Part shown: piece after piece, positions 17,360 through 26,372 of the stretch
Layout of the letters: the number at the start of each line of letters is the position of its first letter
How positions within the stretch are numbered: position 1 is the stretch's first letter
Assembly (NCBI GenBank): GCA_029262275.1
Contig: JAJCZS010000029.1
Coordinates: 1-64,000, forward strand
DNA: 64,000 bases
From: Deltaproteobacteria bacterium
Lineage (GTDB): Bacteria > Desulfobacterota_D > UBA1144 > Nemesobacterales > UBA2774
Direction of reading: 5' to 3'
Translations under genes and position numbers: made by a program
Notes under the pieces: generated by a model
Told to the model about the DNA's origin: nothing
Seen by the model: the letters and a program-made list of their open reading frames with translations, nothing else
The model's database searches: none

Positions 17360-18172
17360 ATGGAAACTATCAAAAGAAATACGTCTAAATCAGACTCTGT
17401 AGTGCTGTTGCAAAACCTTCTTAAAAAAGCTGGTTACGATATTGCTGCTGACGGAGCTTTTGGTCCTCAAACTGAAGCAACAGTGAAAGATTTCCAGCTT
17501 AAAAACAAACTCGTTGTAGATGGAATTGTGGGCCAGAAAACCTGGCGTACTCTCTTAAGTGAGGAGCCAGAAAACCCTGTAGCCCTAAAATCACGCTTTC
17601 TATCAGAAAAAGACTTACAAGCTGTTGCGGATGATTTAGGTGTTGAACTAGCGGTTATAAAAGCCGTTAATGAAGTAGAGTCGAGCGGGCAGGGCTTTCT
17701 TGGAAACAAACCCAAGATACTTTTTGAAGGTCACGTGTTCTGGAGACAGCTCAAGAAACACGGACTCGATCCTAATAATCATAAAACAGGAAATGAAAAT
17801 GTCTTATACAGCAGGTGGACCAGAGAGCATTACTATGGAGGAGCAAGAGAGCACGAGAGGCTTAATGAAGCCAAGAAGATACATGAGAATGCCGCTCTTG
17901 AATCTGCTTCATGGGGACTTTTCCAGATTATGGGTTATCACTGGGAAAACTTGGGTTATGAGAGTGTGGCAGAATTCGTGAAGCTGATGAACAAGAGTGA
18001 AGGGGAACAGTTAAAAGCCTTTGGACGTTTTATAGTAGCTAATAATCTCACCAAATATCTAAAAGATAAAGATTGGGCTAATTTTGCAAGGCGTTATAAT
18101 GGTCCAGGTTATAAGCAAAATAAATATGATGAAAAGATGGCGCGGGCATATAATAAATATAAAGCGTCTTAA
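17360..18172 (+). CDS. Peptidoglycan-binding N-acetylmuramidase (phage-endolysin type)
   Basis: A 270-residue murein hydrolase. Residues 1-66 are a PG_binding_1 domain (VVLLQNLLKKAGYDIAADG, QTEATVKDFQ, VVDGIVGQKTW). Residues about 80-270 match the muramidase domain found in phage endolysins: ELAVIKAVNEVESSGQGF with likely catalytic E105 or E107, ILFEGHVFWRQLKK, then ASWGLFQIMGYHWENLGY and FARRYNGPGY. It cuts glycan strands between MurNAc and GlcNAc. There is no signal peptide, as in holin-dependent endolysins, yet no holin or other phage gene is nearby. Its stop overlaps that of the convergent lipoprotein gene in TTAA. Confidence 0.88.
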   Translation: METIKRNTSKSDSVVLLQNLLKKAGYDIAADGAFGPQTEATVKDFQLKNKLVVDGIVGQKTWRTLLSEEPENPVALKSRFLSEKDLQAVADDLGVELAVIKAVNEVESSGQGFLGNKPKILFEGHVFWRQLKKHGLDPNNHKTGNENVLYSRWTREHYYGGAREHERLNEAKKIHENAALESASWGLFQIMGYHWENLGYESVAEFVKLMNKSEGEQLKAFGRFIVANNLTKYLKDKDWANFARRYNGPGYKQNKYDEKMARAYNKYKAS

Positions 18173-20559
18173 TTAAGCGGCACTTGCTCTTCAATACCAT
18201 CTGACCATATAAAACTTGAATCCGTACCCGCACTGAAATGACAATTCATACATCCACCGCTTGAATGCTGCACAGCAGGATTATTCTCCACATTCTCGGG
18301 AGTGCAATCTGCAGGATCATTTCCTATATCCTCATCATCAGGAGCACAGTAGCTCATATCATATGTCTCTATTACACTGTTTCTAAGCCTGAGACCTGCT
18401 GGTACAAAGGCAAAACAATCTGATGAAAAATCCTGACCATCTAAACAAAGAGCATTGCTTATGCCAAATGGAACATCATCGCTCTCGGGTCTTCTGCCAT
18501 TAATTGGCCACTGAGTATTGATCATTACATAGTTATTAAGAACCGAGTCTTGATCAGATAGTATGCCCCTGAACAATTTGTTGAGTTCTGCTACTGACTC
18601 TTCATTAGGGCCTCCACCAATAGGATCAAGTCTTGTAACCTGTATTGGCAGGAGTTCCTGAGGAAACATTGGAGGAGTCAAATCACCATTATTACCAGGA
18701 TCGGGCTTAGCATTTATAATATTTTGCTGATTAGGGCAGCATATTAGAAGTGGGTCTTTCTCAAATGCTGGAGGTGCTATACCAGGGCGCTGTTCCAAAC
18801 ACATCTCTAATGTAACATCTCCGCAGATTGGATTAAAGAAGCTGTAATGCTCTGGTGGAGGCTCATCATCAGCTGTATTCCCGGGAACATTGTCTATATG
18901 TTCAAATGTCGTCCATATCCACTGAGGGGCCCAAAATGTTTTAACTGCAATATGAATACCCACTAGCGCAACTTCTTTTAATTCACAAGTAGCAAAGCTT
19001 GTAAATGTTGGTCTTGGCAAATCACCGTCTTGTTCAAATGGATCTAGTACTTTTGTAACAGCTGGAGTATAGATAAGTGCTTGACGAGTAAAATAACGAC
19101 TAGGATCATCCACCACATTACAACTTTCATCTGTACACAGAGTCTTCCATGCAGATTTTATTTCAGTGGCTCCTTTCCCAGTAAATCCATTTGTATTGTC
19201 AGGGAATTGAAATTGACGTTTATTAATTCCCAAAGGACCGTTGTAATTATAAGAACCAGTGTCTGCATATTTGTTATTCTTAATAAATTCAAAATGGTCC
19301 TGATTCACGCGGACATTGTAATGCACTATGTTTCCGTTTTGGTCTATTAAGTTATTAAATTGGTTTCCATAAGCTAAGTGAGTTTCATTTAGAACTTGGA
19401 AGGTCTCTGCCTCCTCTAAACTTATACCCTGCGCTTCTAGTTCATCTACACAAGCAGGTGGGATTGGCTGAGGATCATTCCAATTCTTATCATCCAGTGT
19501 CCACTGAGGATCATTTGGTTGAAATACTTCATAAGCTTGTTTATAAGTCTCCCAAACACGTGTGCTTGGATCAGTAATAGTTCTCTCTGTATCTGGAATA
19601 CCTCTCTGACCATCTAGTGCTGGCCAAAATAGTCCTATGAAAGTACTCCACCCATAACAATTAAACATTCTGTTAACCTTTGAAGCAGAACCTGGAATAG
19701 ACAAAGGATCAAGAAGTACATCAGTAGGGCGTATAGGATCTAGTTCCATCACATCGTCACAGAAGCCGGCACCTCCTTCAGCAGGTTTATGACCATCTTC
19801 ACTAACCGGATTTTGAACTTCTTGTTGTCTTCTTATTTGATCGTGAGTAATCCAGAGCCAATCTGTATCTGCGACCGCTCCGTGGCAATCAAGGCAAAAT
19901 GTCTCAGCTTTACCCCATGATGGAACAGCACTATCATTACTCTTATCAAACTCAAACCCTAAAAATCCACCTCTATACAAGAACCAGAACCACTCCCCAC
20001 CTTTACAAGGAGAATCAGGATCATCAGGGAATATCCTCTCAGGACAATACCCTGGGATCTTATACATAACGGTTACCCAATCTATATTTTTAGGATCAGT
20101 GTTAAAGGTAATGCCAGGATTGTTATTGTATTTTGCCGATATAGACCAATGGGGCATATCAACAGGATCAAAAGGGTTAGCTAGTGCTTGGTTTATTCCA
20201 GTGTTTAGTTGAGGGTTATTCCAAACCGGAGCAAAAAGTCCATGCATTGGTGTTTGTATATTTGGCTTCTGCTCAATAGTTCCGGGATTGAGCTCGCGTC
20301 TGGCGAGAAAACCATCACTTTCAATATGACGGAGTATATCATTTGCGCAACCTAGGGGATTATGTTCACAAGCCTGAGCACAGTCTTCAAATGTAGAAGG
20401 TTCAATAGGTACACAGCTATCATCTTCTTGATCGATGACAATGACTCTTTTAATGCCGTCTCCGTTGTTATTGGCATTATTGCAACCACCTATAGCTACA
20501 AAAGCTATAATAAGAAGAAATAATGAAAACGGTATCCTGTATATACTCACAAACTCCAT
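18169..20559 (-). CDS. Large di-haem cytochrome-c-like lipoprotein
   Basis: A 796-residue exported protein with a lipoprotein signal ending VAIGGC (C26), so it is probably anchored to the outer or inner membrane. It carries two c-type haem motifs: CLDCH at 222-226 and CMNCH at 770-774, unusually far apart. The long region between them is rich in proline, aspartate and asparagine, with many cysteines, and I recognise no catalytic domain. Phrases such as HWSISAKYNNNPGI and KTFWAPQWIWTTFEHI suggest a compact secreted domain. An AAAGGAGAGG stretch precedes the ATG. An extracytoplasmic electron-transfer or oxidase-like role is an inference from the haem motifs only. Confidence 0.75.
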   Translation of the reverse strand: MEFVSIYRIPFSLFLLIIAFVAIGGCNNANNNGDGIKRVIVIDQEDDSCVPIEPSTFEDCAQACEHNPLGCANDILRHIESDGFLARRELNPGTIEQKPNIQTPMHGLFAPVWNNPQLNTGINQALANPFDPVDMPHWSISAKYNNNPGITFNTDPKNIDWVTVMYKIPGYCPERIFPDDPDSPCKGGEWFWFLYRGGFLGFEFDKSNDSAVPSWGKAETFCLDCHGAVADTDWLWITHDQIRRQQEVQNPVSEDGHKPAEGGAGFCDDVMELDPIRPTDVLLDPLSIPGSASKVNRMFNCYGWSTFIGLFWPALDGQRGIPDTERTITDPSTRVWETYKQAYEVFQPNDPQWTLDDKNWNDPQPIPPACVDELEAQGISLEEAETFQVLNETHLAYGNQFNNLIDQNGNIVHYNVRVNQDHFEFIKNNKYADTGSYNYNGPLGINKRQFQFPDNTNGFTGKGATEIKSAWKTLCTDESCNVVDDPSRYFTRQALIYTPAVTKVLDPFEQDGDLPRPTFTSFATCELKEVALVGIHIAVKTFWAPQWIWTTFEHIDNVPGNTADDEPPPEHYSFFNPICGDVTLEMCLEQRPGIAPPAFEKDPLLICCPNQQNIINAKPDPGNNGDLTPPMFPQELLPIQVTRLDPIGGGPNEESVAELNKLFRGILSDQDSVLNNYVMINTQWPINGRRPESDDVPFGISNALCLDGQDFSSDCFAFVPAGLRLRNSVIETYDMSYCAPDDEDIGNDPADCTPENVENNPAVQHSSGGCMNCHFSAGTDSSFIWSDGIEEQVPLN

Positions 20560-20725
20560 ACCTCTCCTTTGTTAAGTTACAATAAAAACTATATGGCTTA
20601 ATTTCTATTAAAACAAATTTTCAAAAAAAGTGCAAGAAGAATAGTGCAATCATTGAATTATTAGGTATAATTTCACCCTAAATTAATATTCACAAAGATT
20701 TAACAAGACTTATTTAAGATAAAAT

Positions 20726-20755
20726 TTGACAAAACAGCACAAATAATGGAATAAT
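20726..20755 (+). promoter_or_regulatory. Sigma70 promoter of the rplU-rpmA operon
   Basis: A perfect TTGACA at 20726-20731 and AATAAT at 20750-20755 are spaced by 18 bases. The rplU start lies 34 bases downstream with GGAGG. Nearly consensus elements fit a strongly expressed ribosomal operon. Confidence 0.7.
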
Positions 20756-20789
20756 GTAAGTGGTTTAGTCAATTGGGAGGAAAGCTATA

Positions 20790-21104
20790 ATGCATGCAGT
20801 AATTAAAACTGGCGGAAAGCAATACACCGTTAATCCAGGAGATTTAATAGATGTAGAGCTTCTATCAGGTGAGCCTGGGGAAGCTATTGAGTTTAAAGAA
20901 GTACTAATGGTTTCAAATGATAAGGGAGAAGTACAAGTTGGCTCCCCAATTGTTGAAAACGCTGTTGTTAAAGCCAAAATAGTTGGCGAGAAAAAAGCTA
21001 AGAAGATCATAGTTTTTAAATTTAAAAGAAGAAAAGACTACCGTAACAAAAACGGTCATAGACAACGTTACACTACGGTAGAAATAACAGATATCCTGAA
21101 TTAG
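20790..21104 (+). CDS. rplU: Ribosomal protein L21 (bL21)
   Basis: A 104-residue 50S subunit protein that binds 23S rRNA. It has the standard bL21 sequence from MHAVIKTGGKQYTV through FKFKRRKDYRNKNGHRQ to the C-terminal ITDIL. Length is normal. A strong Shine-Dalgarno (GGGAGG) and a near-consensus promoter precede it. The L27 gene follows after 13 bases, giving the usual rplU-rpmA order. Confidence 0.98.
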   Translation: MHAVIKTGGKQYTVNPGDLIDVELLSGEPGEAIEFKEVLMVSNDKGEVQVGSPIVENAVVKAKIVGEKKAKKIIVFKFKRRKDYRNKNGHRQRYTTVEITDILN

Positions 21105-21117
21105 GAGGTAAACTCAA

Positions 21118-21378
21118 TTGTCCACAAAAAAAGGCGGCGGAAGTAGTAGAAACGGAAGAGATTCTGACGGAAAAAGGCTTGGTATTAAAAAATTCGGTGG
21201 TGAAGTTGTAATTGCCGGCAATATACTTGCCAGACAACGTGGCACAAGGTTCCATCCTGGTCTTAACGTTGGCATGGGTAGAGATCATACATTATTTGCT
21301 CTTATAGACGGAACAGTCGAATTTCAAAAGTTTGCAAATAATAAGACTAAAATTAATATCCAACCCTTATCAAATTAG
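21118..21378 (+). CDS. rpmA: Ribosomal protein L27 (bL27), TTG start
   Basis: An 86-residue 50S protein whose N-terminal arm reaches the peptidyl-transferase centre. The sequence [19 protein letters not shown] is typical. The gene begins with TTG, preceded by AGGAGG, and its first residues replace the common MAHKKG with MSTKKG. No Firmicutes-style cleavable N-terminal extension is present. It is co-transcribed with rplU. No T-tailed terminator is apparent downstream. The next 177 bases hold no clear gene. Confidence 0.98.
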   Translation: MSTKKGGGSSRNGRDSDGKRLGIKKFGGEVVIAGNILARQRGTRFHPGLNVGMGRDHTLFALIDGTVEFQKFANNKTKINIQPLSN

Positions 21379-21555
21379 ACTTATGCAATTTGGGTGACTT
21401 ACTTGAGCCATCCAAATATTCACAACCGGCAATTCTGTAGTAGATTATTTATAATCTTAATTTATTCTGGTTTATGTAAGAATTTATCGCGTTTTACAGG
21501 CAAATTTAGACTATTCTCTTATTTTATCTTTACTAGTAGGAATTAAATTAGTATT

Positions 21556-21651
21556 ATGAAAGCTATAAAGTTTGATTATGCCTATACTAAACCTCTTAAA
21601 TTTAAATATCAAAATGGTGTATACCAAAATGGAGATAAGGAACCAACATGA
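21556..21651 (+). CDS. Possible 31-residue leader ORF overlapping the cyclase-like gene
   Basis: A short frame of 31 codons begins with ATG at 21556 and ends in ATGA, overlapping the start of the next gene. Near its end the peptide holds a repeated YQNG, reflecting a DNA near-repeat around ACCAAAATGG. ATGA overlap is typical of translational coupling. No good Shine-Dalgarno precedes it, and the downstream gene has its own AAGGA, so this may be chance. It was too short for routine gene calling. Confidence 0.3.
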   Translation: MKAIKFDYAYTKPLKFKYQNGVYQNGDKEPT

Positions 21652-22886
21652 CTAAGCTTGGAACTCCAGCTTCCATATTGTTAGTAGTAATTTTTGTAAT
21701 CCTATCAGTTTTAGTCTCAGTATTTAGTTCATATTATTTCACCTCTACAGTTTCAGAACAAAAATCACAAGAACTTATACAACTTTTTAGCGAGTCAGAG
21801 ACAGGTTTTCAGGAAACAGCTGAAAATATATTGAACTCCAGAGAAGATGTATATTATGTACAACTCCTCGATTCACAAGGTGTATTACAGGAAAGCCTAG
21901 GCGATTCTACAACTACTATAGAGAACATAGAAATATTCCCCATCTCCACAGTTGAAAATACTACAATTATAGTAGGTCTAGTTGGAACTGATTTTAAGAG
22001 CTTAACAATATCCACTGCCATATGGAGTGCACTTATAGGGCTTGCTATCTCAATCGTTACTCTATTTTTACTCTCATTCCTTTCAAATGGAAAATCAGAC
22101 ACCATTGAAAAGCTTATAGCTGGAATGAAAAGGGTATCAAGAGGAGATTTAGCGACTAAACTAGAATCAAGTGACGCAGGAGATAACGTTACTATGATAA
22201 GAGCCTTTGAAACCTATAATCAAATGCTCGATTTACTCAAAAGAAAGCAAGAAGCTGAGCCTCCAGATGAGCCAGTTTTTCAACCAACTTTAATTGAGAC
22301 AAATGAGATAGAAGAAGAAGATGATGATGAGGAAGAGGAACAAACAAGAAACAGGAGAGTAACAGTAATAGTAGCAAAAATTGCTGATTTCCAAGAACTA
22401 AGCTCAACCTTAGATTCAACTGAGTTCAATGCTTTTCTTGCTGATTACAGAAAATCCGCCTCCTCCATAATATCAAACTACGGCGGAATTATAGAAGCAT
22501 TAATGAAAGATGAAATAGTTGCATTCTTCAATGCACCTGAAGAACAAACAAACCCTGAATTAAGAGCCATCTGCTCAGCAGTCGAAGTACTTCAACATTT
22601 AGCCACTATAACAAGAGAGAGAAAACTCGAAGGGAAAATAGCTATAAGCGGTAAAATAGGAATTGGATCAAAGACTCTAAATGTTTACGGTGATAACGGT
22701 GTCCCACAGGGAATAAAGGCAGTGACTGACTCAGCCAGAGGGATTTGCGATATAGCACCTATCTGGAGAGTTATCGTAAGCGAAGAGCTCTACTTGTCTG
22801 TGAGCGAGTATGTAGAAGCAAGAGAACTTACCCTTAGTGGAGATTCCTACTATTCAATTGTCGGCGTTGAAGAAGGCGTTGTTTAA
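21648..22886 (+). CDS. Membrane protein with degenerate class III nucleotide cyclase domain
   Basis: A 412-residue protein: membrane segment at about 9-30, a periplasmic or extracytoplasmic loop of 90 residues, a second membrane segment at about 120-145, a HAMP-like linker (IAGMKRVSRGDLATKLES), a strongly acidic stretch near 221-232, then a class III adenylate/guanylate cyclase fold from about 237. In active enzymes two aspartates bind the metals. Here the first position is K244 (AKIADF) while the second, D288 in LMKDEIVAFF, is kept. The transition-state asparagine also appears changed. It is probably a sensor that binds rather than cyclises nucleotide. AAGGA precedes the ATG. Confidence 0.75.
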   Translation: MTKLGTPASILLVVIFVILSVLVSVFSSYYFTSTVSEQKSQELIQLFSESETGFQETAENILNSREDVYYVQLLDSQGVLQESLGDSTTTIENIEIFPISTVENTTIIVGLVGTDFKSLTISTAIWSALIGLAISIVTLFLLSFLSNGKSDTIEKLIAGMKRVSRGDLATKLESSDAGDNVTMIRAFETYNQMLDLLKRKQEAEPPDEPVFQPTLIETNEIEEEDDDEEEEQTRNRRVTVIVAKIADFQELSSTLDSTEFNAFLADYRKSASSIISNYGGIIEALMKDEIVAFFNAPEEQTNPELRAICSAVEVLQHLATITRERKLEGKIAISGKIGIGSKTLNVYGDNGVPQGIKAVTDSARGICDIAPIWRVIVSEELYLSVSEYVEARELTLSGDSYYSIVGVEEGVV

Positions 22887-22968
22887 GCGCTACAACCAAC
22901 CTTTATAATCACACCAGGATATAAGATGTTGTCTCCAATATGGAGCTTAGGTAACCTCTAATATAACT

Positions 22969-24042
22969 ATGAGCAAAAAAAGAATAGTAGTGGCCATGAG
23001 TGGTGGCGTTGATAGCACCACAGTAGCTGCACTACTTAAAGAAGAAGGCCATGAAGTAATTGGCATAACTATGCAGCTTTTGGATTACAAGGATGCAGAG
23101 GGAGGATGCTGCTCACTGGATCATGTTATAGACGCAAGACGCGTTGCTCAGGAGCTTGATATACCCCATTACGTAGTCAACTTTATGGATTCCTTCAAAG
23201 AACTTGTACTCAAGGATTATGTAGAGAAATATGAATCAGGCATGACACCCATACCGTGCGTGCTTTGCAATCAGTATGTAAAATTTGATCTTCTTCTAAA
23301 AAGAGCTCTTGAGCTTGGGGCGGATTATCTAGCCACAGGTCACTACGCTAAAATAGAAAATGGAAATGGATTATATTCTCTTAACAAAGCCGATGATGAA
23401 AACAAAGACCAAACCTATTTTCTCTACACTCTAAAACAAAAAGAATTAAGCAAGCTTATGTTCCCTCTAGGCTCATTAAAAAAAGATGATGTAAGGGATA
23501 TGGCTCGAAATTTGAATTTGAAACTAGCCGATAAACCTGACAGCACAGGAGTTTGTTTTGCACCTTCTGACAACTACAGAGACTATCTAATTAGCCAGGA
23601 TGCATTTACAGAGAAGGAAGGCGAGATTGTTAATACTGAGGGGGATATCTTAGGTAAACACAAAGGCATATATTCCTTCACCGTAGGGCAGAGAAGGGGC
23701 CTTGGCATTGCCACAGGAAAACCTATGTACGTAGTAGGTTTACAACCCAAAGAAAATAGAGTCATAGTAGGAGAAGAAGACAAAATTTACAGCCACAAAC
23801 TATTTGCTGAAAATATATCTTGGGTCTCTAATGAGAGTGAAACAAAAGATAGAACATTTGAAGTAAAAGCTAAGGTAAGATCTAGACACCGCGAAGACGA
23901 GGCCTTAGTAACTATGACATCAGACACAGAAGCTGAAATAGAATTTAAAAACCCACAGCGTGCAATCGCTCCAGGCCAAGCAGTAGTATTATATAGAGAC
24001 AAACAAGTCCTAGGCGGTGGATGGATCAATAGGATCTTATAA
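22969..24042 (+). CDS. mnmA: tRNA-specific 2-thiouridylase MnmA
   Basis: A 357-residue enzyme that inserts sulfur at C2 of U34 in tRNA(Lys/Glu/Gln). It has the PP-loop SGGVDST at 11-17, the catalytic nucleophile C97 in PIPCVLCN and the persulfide cysteine C196 in STGVCFA. TGHYA and the C-terminal beta-barrel are also present. Length is normal. It is two bases from mtaB, another sulfur-adding tRNA modification enzyme, so the pair is probably one operon. The sulfur donor (a cysteine desulfurase) is not in the window. Confidence 0.97.
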   Translation: MSKKRIVVAMSGGVDSTTVAALLKEEGHEVIGITMQLLDYKDAEGGCCSLDHVIDARRVAQELDIPHYVVNFMDSFKELVLKDYVEKYESGMTPIPCVLCNQYVKFDLLLKRALELGADYLATGHYAKIENGNGLYSLNKADDENKDQTYFLYTLKQKELSKLMFPLGSLKKDDVRDMARNLNLKLADKPDSTGVCFAPSDNYRDYLISQDAFTEKEGEIVNTEGDILGKHKGIYSFTVGQRRGLGIATGKPMYVVGLQPKENRVIVGEEDKIYSHKLFAENISWVSNESETKDRTFEVKAKVRSRHREDEALVTMTSDTEAEIEFKNPQRAIAPGQAVVLYRDKQVLGGGWINRIL

Positions 24043-24044
24043 TT

Positions 24045-25343
24045 ATGAAAAGTATCTCCATAGTCACTCTAGGGTGCAAAGTAAATCAATATGATACGGC
24101 TGTAATCTTAAACCAGCTACCTAAAAGCAAGTACTGCAGAGTTCCGTTTTCGGACAAAGCAGATGTGTATGTAATAGACACATGCACAGTTACCCATAGG
24201 GCTGATGCAGAAGCCAGAAACTATATTAACCGTGCAAAGAGGGCAAACCCTGAGGGTTTGGTTGTAGTTACAGGGTGCTACGCCCAGGTATCCCCCGAAG
24301 AGTTAAAAGAGGTTAAAGGAGTCGACTATGTTATTGGTAATTCCGACAAATTCACATCTCTCCTAAAGGTTATTAGGGAGGGTGAACGACAAGAAGAGCC
24401 TAAAGTTTTTATATCAGACATATTTAAAGAAAAAAAGAAAGGCTTTGAATCCCCAGACATAGAAATATTCCCAGGCAGAACAAGAGCATTTCTTAAAGTT
24501 CAAGATGGCTGCAACTATGCATGCACATTTTGCATCATTCCTCGGGCAAGAGGACGCTCTAGAAGTCTTGAGGTTCCGGAGATATTAACCCGCATGGAAA
24601 AGCTTGCCCATTCAGGATATAAGGAAATTGTTTTAACAGGTATTCACATAGCTAGTTATGGAAGAGATATAGGAACGAATTTCTTTGAACTCCTACGCGA
24701 AATAGAGAAAGAAAAGATAGTGAACCGTGTAAGATTAACATCACTTGATCCGGCTGATACAGAGCTTGAGCTAATAGACTTCATAGCTGAGTCCAAGACT
24801 ATTTGCCCACAATTCCACATAGCTCTCCAAAGTGGTGATGAAGATGTGCTTAAGAGAATGCGTAGAAGATATAATCCAGAGAAATTTTTTGAAATAACAG
24901 ATCTTATAAGAAAGAAAATCCCTGATGCAGCTATTGGATCTGATATTATGGTGGGGTTTCCAGGAGAAACCGAAGAGCAGTTCTTAAATACATATAACGT
25001 TGCAAATGAATCTGCTCTTACATATTTTCACGTATTTCCATATTCAAAAAGGAAGATGACTGCAGCTGCAGTTATGGCAGACCAAATACACCCGGAGCAA
25101 ATCAAAGACAGAAGTAAACGGCTTAGAGAACTTGGGAGCAAAAAGAAAACTAAATTTTTTGAACAGTTCATTGGAAGAACTTTTCCTGTATTAATAGAAA
25201 AAGGATCTAAGGGAACTACACCAAACTACATACCAGTTAGGATTGATTCTGAAAACTTTAATATAGGTGATGAAGTAATGGTCAGAATAAATGAAGTTCA
25301 AGGCGAAGAAGCAATAGGAGAAATTCAAACAGCTATCATTTAG
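24045..25343 (+). CDS. mtaB: tRNA t6A37 methylthiotransferase MtaB
   Basis: A 432-residue radical SAM methylthiotransferase that converts t6A37 to ms2t6A. It carries the N-terminal UPF0004 cysteines C11, C47 and C78 (second iron-sulfur cluster), the radical SAM triad C156, C160 and C163 in DGCNYACTFC, and a TRAM-like C-terminus. Starting STVTLGCKVNQ-style wording (here SIVTLGCKVNQYDT) favours MtaB over MiaB or RimO. It begins two bases after mnmA and probably shares its transcript. Confidence 0.95.
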   Translation: MKSISIVTLGCKVNQYDTAVILNQLPKSKYCRVPFSDKADVYVIDTCTVTHRADAEARNYINRAKRANPEGLVVVTGCYAQVSPEELKEVKGVDYVIGNSDKFTSLLKVIREGERQEEPKVFISDIFKEKKKGFESPDIEIFPGRTRAFLKVQDGCNYACTFCIIPRARGRSRSLEVPEILTRMEKLAHSGYKEIVLTGIHIASYGRDIGTNFFELLREIEKEKIVNRVRLTSLDPADTELELIDFIAESKTICPQFHIALQSGDEDVLKRMRRRYNPEKFFEITDLIRKKIPDAAIGSDIMVGFPGETEEQFLNTYNVANESALTYFHVFPYSKRKMTAAAVMADQIHPEQIKDRSKRLRELGSKKKTKFFEQFIGRTFPVLIEKGSKGTTPNYIPVRIDSENFNIGDEVMVRINEVQGEEAIGEIQTAII

Positions 25344-25353
25344 ACTTTTGACT

Positions 25354-26283
25354 ATGCCCACCAATTTAAAATTACTTATACTCTTTTTATTTCTAATAAA
25401 TTCCTCATGCTACGTAGGCTATTCATCAGGAGATGAACTCTCTGAGGCTAACTGGCTTGATTCTAAAAACACCCTAAAAGTTTGGGCACTTGCCGATATT
25501 CAACCCAAAAGTAGAGAGCATGAAGAAGCTTTTGAATTTGCCATAGAAGATATAAACAACAATGTTCCGAATATTGATCTTGCAATAGTGGCAGGGGATA
25601 TAGTAAACAAAGCAAAAGAACACAAATTTGATTGGTATATTGAAACTAGGGATAACTCCTACATAAAAGAGTGGTATGAGATAATAGGAAACCATGATTT
25701 AATATCTGACAAGGGAAAGCTCTTTAGAGAAAAGTTAAGAGAAGAGGTCAATTATTCTATAGTAAAAGACAATATACTTTTTATATTTATGTCTGACTCC
25801 GAGCGTGGCAAATCAACGGTAATATCTGATGAGACCTTTGAGTGGTGGAAAGATCTAGTAGTTAATAATCAAGACAAAATTATAGTTGTTACTACCCATG
25901 CTCCGCTTGAAGACAGTGGTATTCCTTTTTCCTCTTTTGAAGACAGAAAAGTGATCAACTCAAAAAGATTCACTGAAGTTCTAAGAGACTATAACGTTGA
26001 TATATGGCTTTCAGGACACCTGCATCTTCCTCATGGCATAATGAACAACATAGTTGAAAAAGATAAATTCAATGGAGCTCTGTTTGTTCATATATCCTCT
26101 ATACGTCCTGAGATTATGGGTATCAAAGATTCAGAATCAAGAGTACTTACTTTCGCGTGTGGATCAGACAAAGTGCTCATCCAATCTAGAAATCATGAAA
26201 AAAGTTCTTTTGCCCCAAACCAAGACAGAATTTTTCAACTTTCTAAGAAATATGAGTGCAAATCTGAAACTTCTGCAAAATAA
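25354..26283 (+). CDS. Exported calcineurin-like metallophosphoesterase
   Basis: A protein of about 309 residues with a signal peptide or weak lipoprotein signal (INSSC near residue 18). The phosphoesterase blocks are ADIQ, AGDIVN, GNHDLIS, THAP and SGHLHLPHG. The first block has glutamine where most family members have histidine, a variant known in some phosphatase subfamilies. I chose the ATG at 25354 rather than the TTG two codons earlier. No Shine-Dalgarno is clear, so it may be read by coupling after mtaB, ten bases upstream. The substrate is unknown. Confidence 0.8.
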   Translation: MPTNLKLLILFLFLINSSCYVGYSSGDELSEANWLDSKNTLKVWALADIQPKSREHEEAFEFAIEDINNNVPNIDLAIVAGDIVNKAKEHKFDWYIETRDNSYIKEWYEIIGNHDLISDKGKLFREKLREEVNYSIVKDNILFIFMSDSERGKSTVISDETFEWWKDLVVNNQDKIIVVTTHAPLEDSGIPFSSFEDRKVINSKRFTEVLRDYNVDIWLSGHLHLPHGIMNNIVEKDKFNGALFVHISSIRPEIMGIKDSESRVLTFACGSDKVLIQSRNHEKSSFAPNQDRIFQLSKKYECKSETSAK

Positions 26284-26372
26284 TTTCATCCTAGTATATG
26301 TAGCATTCTCACAAACAATCTAGAGCATACTGATTTCTACAAGTATTTCGTTAAAATTCTTGTGGAGGGAAT

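Noticed and set aside
17360-18172. A prophage around the muramidase
   Set aside because: No integrase, capsid, tail, terminase or holin gene is seen on either side.
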